Below are positions 6,063-7,706 of a stretch of DNA of 7,706 bases, piece by piece (within the stretch, counting starts at the first letter, position 1; every line of letters begins with the position of its first letter). The stretch comes from an uncultured Clostridia bacterium. GTDB lineage: Bacteria > Bacillota > Clostridia > Oscillospirales > Ruminococcaceae. The notes under the pieces are model-generated. The model made no database searches. It saw only the letters and a program-made list of their open reading frames with translations, and was not told the DNA's origin. Position numbers and translations under genes: made by a program. The stretch is taken from positions 1 to 7,706 of the forward strand of contig CAMVBT010000116.1 of NCBI GenBank assembly GCA_947165805.1, given 5' to 3'.

Positions 6063-7337
6063 ATGTACAAGGAATTATCTATGGATCAGCTACTGGAACT
6101 CAGCAAGGAACTCAGAAAGATACATGAGGACTACAAGGCTCAGGGTCTTAAGCTCAACATGGCGCGCGGAAAGCCCGCTCCCGTTCAGCTCGCGCTGTCG
6201 GAGGCCATGCTGAAGGACGATATGAGCGGAGACTATAAGGCTGCGGACGGCATGGACTGCCGCAACTACGGCGTGCTCGACGGTATCCCGGAGGCGAAGG
6301 AGCTCCTGCGCCCGATGCTCGGGGTCGCAATGGACGAGATCATCGTCGGCGGAAACTCCAGCCTGCAGCTCATGTACGATACCATAATGATGTCTATGCT
6401 GCTCGGCGTACCCGGCGGAAAGAAGCCGTGGAGCAGGTATGACAAGGTGAAGTTCCTCTGTCCCGCACCGGGCTATGACCGCCATTTCGCTATATGTCAG
6501 AGCCTCGGCATCGAGATGATAACCGTTCCCTACAAGGAGGACGGCCCCGATATGGATATGGTGGAGAAGCTGGTCTCCGAGGACGAGGAAATCAAGGGCA
6601 TCTGGTGTGTGCCGATGTACTCCAACCCGACCGGCATCACATATTCAGACGCAGTGGTGAAGCGCTTCGCGGCGCTGAGACCCAAGGCTGACGATTTCCG
6701 CATCTACTGGGACAACGCATACTGCATACATCATCTTTCCGATGAGCCCGACAAGCTGCTGAACATACTTGACGAGTGCAAAAAGAACGGCAAAGAGAAT
6801 ATGGTGCTGATGTTCGCTTCGACCTCGAAGGTCACATTCCCCGGAGCCGGCATAGCCTGCATCGGTGCGAGCAAGGAGAACATCGACTACATAAAGAGCA
6901 AGATGACATATCAGACTATCGGCTTCGATAAGATCAATCAGCTCCGCCATGTGCGCTTCCTGAAAGACTTTGACGGTATGACCGAGCACATGAAGAAGCA
7001 CCGCGCTATCATCGAGCCGAAGTTCAGGATAGTTCTTGACACACTTGACAGGGAGATAGGCCCCCACGCTATCGGCGGCTGGCACAGACCCAAGGGCGGC
7101 TATTTCATCTCGTTCACGGGTCTTGACGGCACCGCGAAGCGCATAGTCGAGCTGTGCAAGGAAGCGGGAGTCGTACTTACCGGAGCGGGTGCCACTTATC
7201 CCTACGGCAAGGACCCGTATGACAGCAATATCCGCATAGCACCCACTTTCCCGAGCGAGGAAGAGCTGCAGAAAGCAATGGATATCTTCTGCAACAGCGT
7301 AAAACTCGCGACGGCTGAAAAACTGCTTGCAATGTAA
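6063..7337 (+). CDS. PLP-dependent aminotransferase of the Aminotran_MocR type, probable aspartate aminotransferase
   Basis: This 424-residue cytosolic fold-type I aminotransferase shows NMARGKPAPVQLALS (32-46, substrate-side loop), GGNSSLQLM (96-104, cofactor phosphate region), SNPTG (187-191), YWDNAY with D217 and Y220 contacting the pyridine ring, STSKVTFPGAG with K256 as the Schiff-base lysine, and NIRIAP with R391 as the expected carboxylate-binding arginine. Opening and length fit Pfam Aminotran_MocR (PF12897); members have been characterised as aspartate aminotransferases of a separate class, while older annotations call them MocR-like or alanine-glyoxylate aminotransferases. MocR itself has a GntR-type DNA-binding domain, absent here, so this is an enzyme and not a regulator. 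Aspartate/2-oxoglutarate as substrates is family inference. The start is firmly set by GGAGGA (6052-6057). No terminator follows the stop; the next transcription end lies beyond the tRNA gene. The last codons contain the tRNA promoter's -35 box. Confidence 0.92.
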   Translation: MYKELSMDQLLELSKELRKIHEDYKAQGLKLNMARGKPAPVQLALSEAMLKDDMSGDYKAADGMDCRNYGVLDGIPEAKELLRPMLGVAMDEIIVGGNSSLQLMYDTIMMSMLLGVPGGKKPWSRYDKVKFLCPAPGYDRHFAICQSLGIEMITVPYKEDGPDMDMVEKLVSEDEEIKGIWCVPMYSNPTGITYSDAVVKRFAALRPKADDFRIYWDNAYCIHHLSDEPDKLLNILDECKKNGKENMVLMFASTSKVTFPGAGIACIGASKENIDYIKSKMTYQTIGFDKINQLRHVRFLKDFDGMTEHMKKHRAIIEPKFRIVLDTLDREIGPHAIGGWHRPKGGYFISFTGLDGTAKRIVELCKEAGVVLTGAGATYPYGKDPYDSNIRIAPTFPSEEELQKAMDIFCNSVKLATAEKLLAM

Positions 7338-7355
7338 GACAAATAGTGATATAAT
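7327..7355 (+). promoter_or_regulatory. Promoter of tRNA-Arg(CCG), -35 box inside the aminotransferase gene
   Basis: TTGCAA (7327-7332) is followed after 17 bases by TATAAT (7350-7355), with TGA just before it giving the extended -10 TGATATAAT. The -35 box overlaps the last Leu-Ala-Met codons of the aminotransferase. Both boxes, the spacing and the GTGATATAAT string match the methyltransferase promoter exactly. Transcription should begin near 7361-7362. Confidence 0.8.
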
Positions 7356-7361
7356 AAGAGT

Positions 7362-7385
7362 GGGGGATCGTTCCTGCGATCCTCC
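7362..7385 (+). other. Hairpin in the 5' leader of the tRNA transcript
   Basis: GGGGGATCG (7362-7370) pairs with CGATCCTCC (7377-7385): nine pairs with one G-T wobble and a 6-base loop. No T tract follows, so it is not an intrinsic terminator. It begins at about the predicted first transcribed base and ends 8 bases before the mature tRNA, so it would form a structured 5' leader in pre-tRNA. Confidence 0.6.
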
Positions 7386-7393
7386 GCGTATCT

Positions 7394-7470
7394 GCGCCTG
7401 TAGCTCATTTGGATAGAGCAGCAGCCTCCGACGCTGCGTGTGGTGGGTTCGAATCCCGTCAGGCGCGCCA
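7394..7470 (+). tRNA. tRNA-Arg, anticodon CCG, with encoded CCA
   Basis: The cloverleaf folds fully. The acceptor stem GCGCCTG (7394-7400) pairs with CAGGCGC (7460-7466), with discriminator G7467 and an encoded CCA (7468-7470). The D stem is GCTC/GAGC (7403-7406 with 7416-7419). The anticodon stem GCAGC/GCTGC (7421-7425 with 7433-7437) encloses loop CTCCGAC with anticodon CCG at 7428-7430. The variable loop has 5 bases. The T stem (7443-7447 with 7455-7459) has two G-U pairs, and the T loop is TTCGAAT. It reads the arginine codon CGG. Confidence 0.97.
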
Positions 7471-7485
7471 GCGCGGTACCCGCGC
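7471..7485 (+). other. Short GC-rich hairpin directly after the tRNA CCA end
   Basis: GCGCGG (7471-7476) and CCGCGC (7480-7485) form a perfect 6-bp stem with a 3-base TAC loop, starting on the base after the CCA. No T tract follows. It may limit exonuclease trimming or guide endonuclease cleavage of the precursor; that role is inferred. The sequence forms part of the repeat that recurs near 7621. Confidence 0.5.
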
Positions 7486-7489
7486 GGTC

Positions 7490-7523
7490 AAACCGTCTCG
7501 GACATAGTTCGAGGCGGTTTTTT
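7490..7523 (+). terminator. Rho-independent terminator of the tRNA-Arg unit
   Basis: AAACCGTCTCG (7490-7500) pairs with CGAGGCGGTTT (7510-7520): eleven pairs with one T-G wobble and a 9-base loop. T residues run through 7518-7523. With no terminator after the aminotransferase stop, this may also end the read-through transcript from that gene. Confidence 0.9.
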
Positions 7524-7535
7524 CTGCCTCGCAGC

Positions 7536-7602
7536 CGTTATATCCTTCGATTTGAGAGCAGTTCCCGTTCGTTTGTTTCTGCAATGGGCGGGTAAAAATT
7601 GG
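7536..7602 (+). pseudogene. Possible decayed tRNA copy (speculative)
   Basis: AGAGCAG (7555-7561) matches the D-stem/anticodon-stem junction of the intact tRNA (7415-7421). It lies 48 bases before CAGCGCGG, against 54 in the intact locus. GGGCGGGTAAAAATT (7576-7590) loosely resembles the T-arm region. No cloverleaf can be drawn, so if this is a tRNA relic it is dead. The idea rests mainly on the flanking duplicated 3' segment. Confidence 0.2.
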
Positions 7603-7678
7603 CAGCGCGGGCTCCGCGCCGCGGTACCCGCGCGGTCGATCCGTATGGCAATCATCTGACAGACGGTTTTTTCTGCCT
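7603..7678 (+). repeat. Copy 2 of the duplicated tRNA 3'-flank/terminator segment
   Basis: CAGCGCGG (7603-7610) is followed by 14 extra bases (7611-7624) relative to copy 1. The exact 17-base GCGGTACCCGCGCGGTC (7621-7637) and a terminator tail CGGTTTTTTCTGCCT (7664-7678) then follow. Beyond it a weaker match continues (CTGCCT, then AGCCG at 7691-7695), as after copy 1. No intact tRNA precedes this copy. Confidence 0.7.
7641..7672 (+). terminator. Weaker second terminator-like hairpin
   Basis: CCGTATG (7641-7647) pairs with CAGACGG (7660-7666), six of seven positions, around a 12-base loop, and T residues run through 7667-7672. It is the copy 2 counterpart of the tRNA terminator and may act as a back-up or be a relic. 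Confidence 0.55.
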
Positions 7679-7706
7679 TTCTCCTGCCTGAGCCGGACGT
7701 ACAGAT

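Larger units (their letters stand above)
7469..7529 (+). repeat. Copy 1 of a duplicated tRNA 3'-flank/terminator segment
   Basis: It contains CAGCGCGG (7469-7476), the 17-base GCGGTACCCGCGCGGTC (7473-7489), then the terminator ending CGGTTTTTTCTGCCT (7515-7529). The same strings recur in the same order downstream, with offsets of 148 and 149 for the two longest. The stem-loop between them differs in sequence between copies. Confidence 0.75.

Noticed and set aside
7438..7659. 73-residue + strand reading frame beginning MWWVRIPSGAP
   Set aside because: It starts inside the tRNA-Arg gene and runs through the terminator; frames of this type are a well-known artefact of translating tRNA T-arm sequence. 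It has no ribosome binding site.

Overview
The window looks like a chromosomal segment from an anaerobic Firmicute of the class Clostridia, most likely a Ruminococcus/Oscillospiraceae-type gut bacterium. The reasons are strong AGGAG-type ribosome binding sites, sigma-A promoters with 16-17 bp spacers, a CheV-type chemotaxis protein, a kinase resembling the catalytic half of clostridial TGS/uridine kinases, and a GC-rich coding style with AT-rich intergenic regions. The taxonomic call is inference from protein and signal style. All seven protein genes and the one tRNA gene lie on the + strand. No phage gene, transposase or CRISPR array is visible, and no stretch over 300 bases lacks a gene.

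Layout. (1) 15-2786 is a tightly packed three-gene operon whose promoter lies upstream of the window: a lysine/glutamate-rich single-pass membrane protein of unknown function, a HAD-family phosphatase/phosphomutase and a uridine-kinase-like P-loop kinase. The genes overlap by 11 and 4 bases, so translation is probably coupled. (2) 2861-3892 is a free-standing cheV unit with its own promoter and a textbook terminator. The promoter carries an inverted repeat that may be an operator. (3) 3955-5927 is a two-gene unit: an FkbM-type SAM-dependent methyltransferase with an extra N-terminal nucleotide-binding-like domain, then a membrane-anchored protein of unknown function. (4) 6000-7337 is a PLP-dependent aminotransferase of the MocR-like/aspartate aminotransferase type (Pfam Aminotran_MocR) with its own promoter. 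(5) 7327-7523 is a tRNA-Arg(CCG) transcription unit. Its -35 box lies inside the last codons of the aminotransferase, its 5' leader can form a hairpin, and it ends in a strong terminator. (6) 7530-7706 repeats the 3' flank and terminator of the tRNA gene about 148 bp further on, with possibly a decayed tRNA copy between.

How the parts relate. The kinase and HAD protein could act on opposite sides of phosphate transfer to small metabolites, but nothing in the sequence fixes their substrates. CheV would couple chemoreceptors to the CheA kinase; no other chemotaxis gene is in the window. The aminotransferase and tRNA gene share a transcriptional neighbourhood, because no terminator separates them. 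Most of the window is ordinary core genome. The parts most worth a second look are the duplicated tRNA flank, the embedded tRNA promoter and leader hairpin, the cheV promoter repeat, the variant P-loop of the kinase and the two uncharacterised membrane-anchored proteins.
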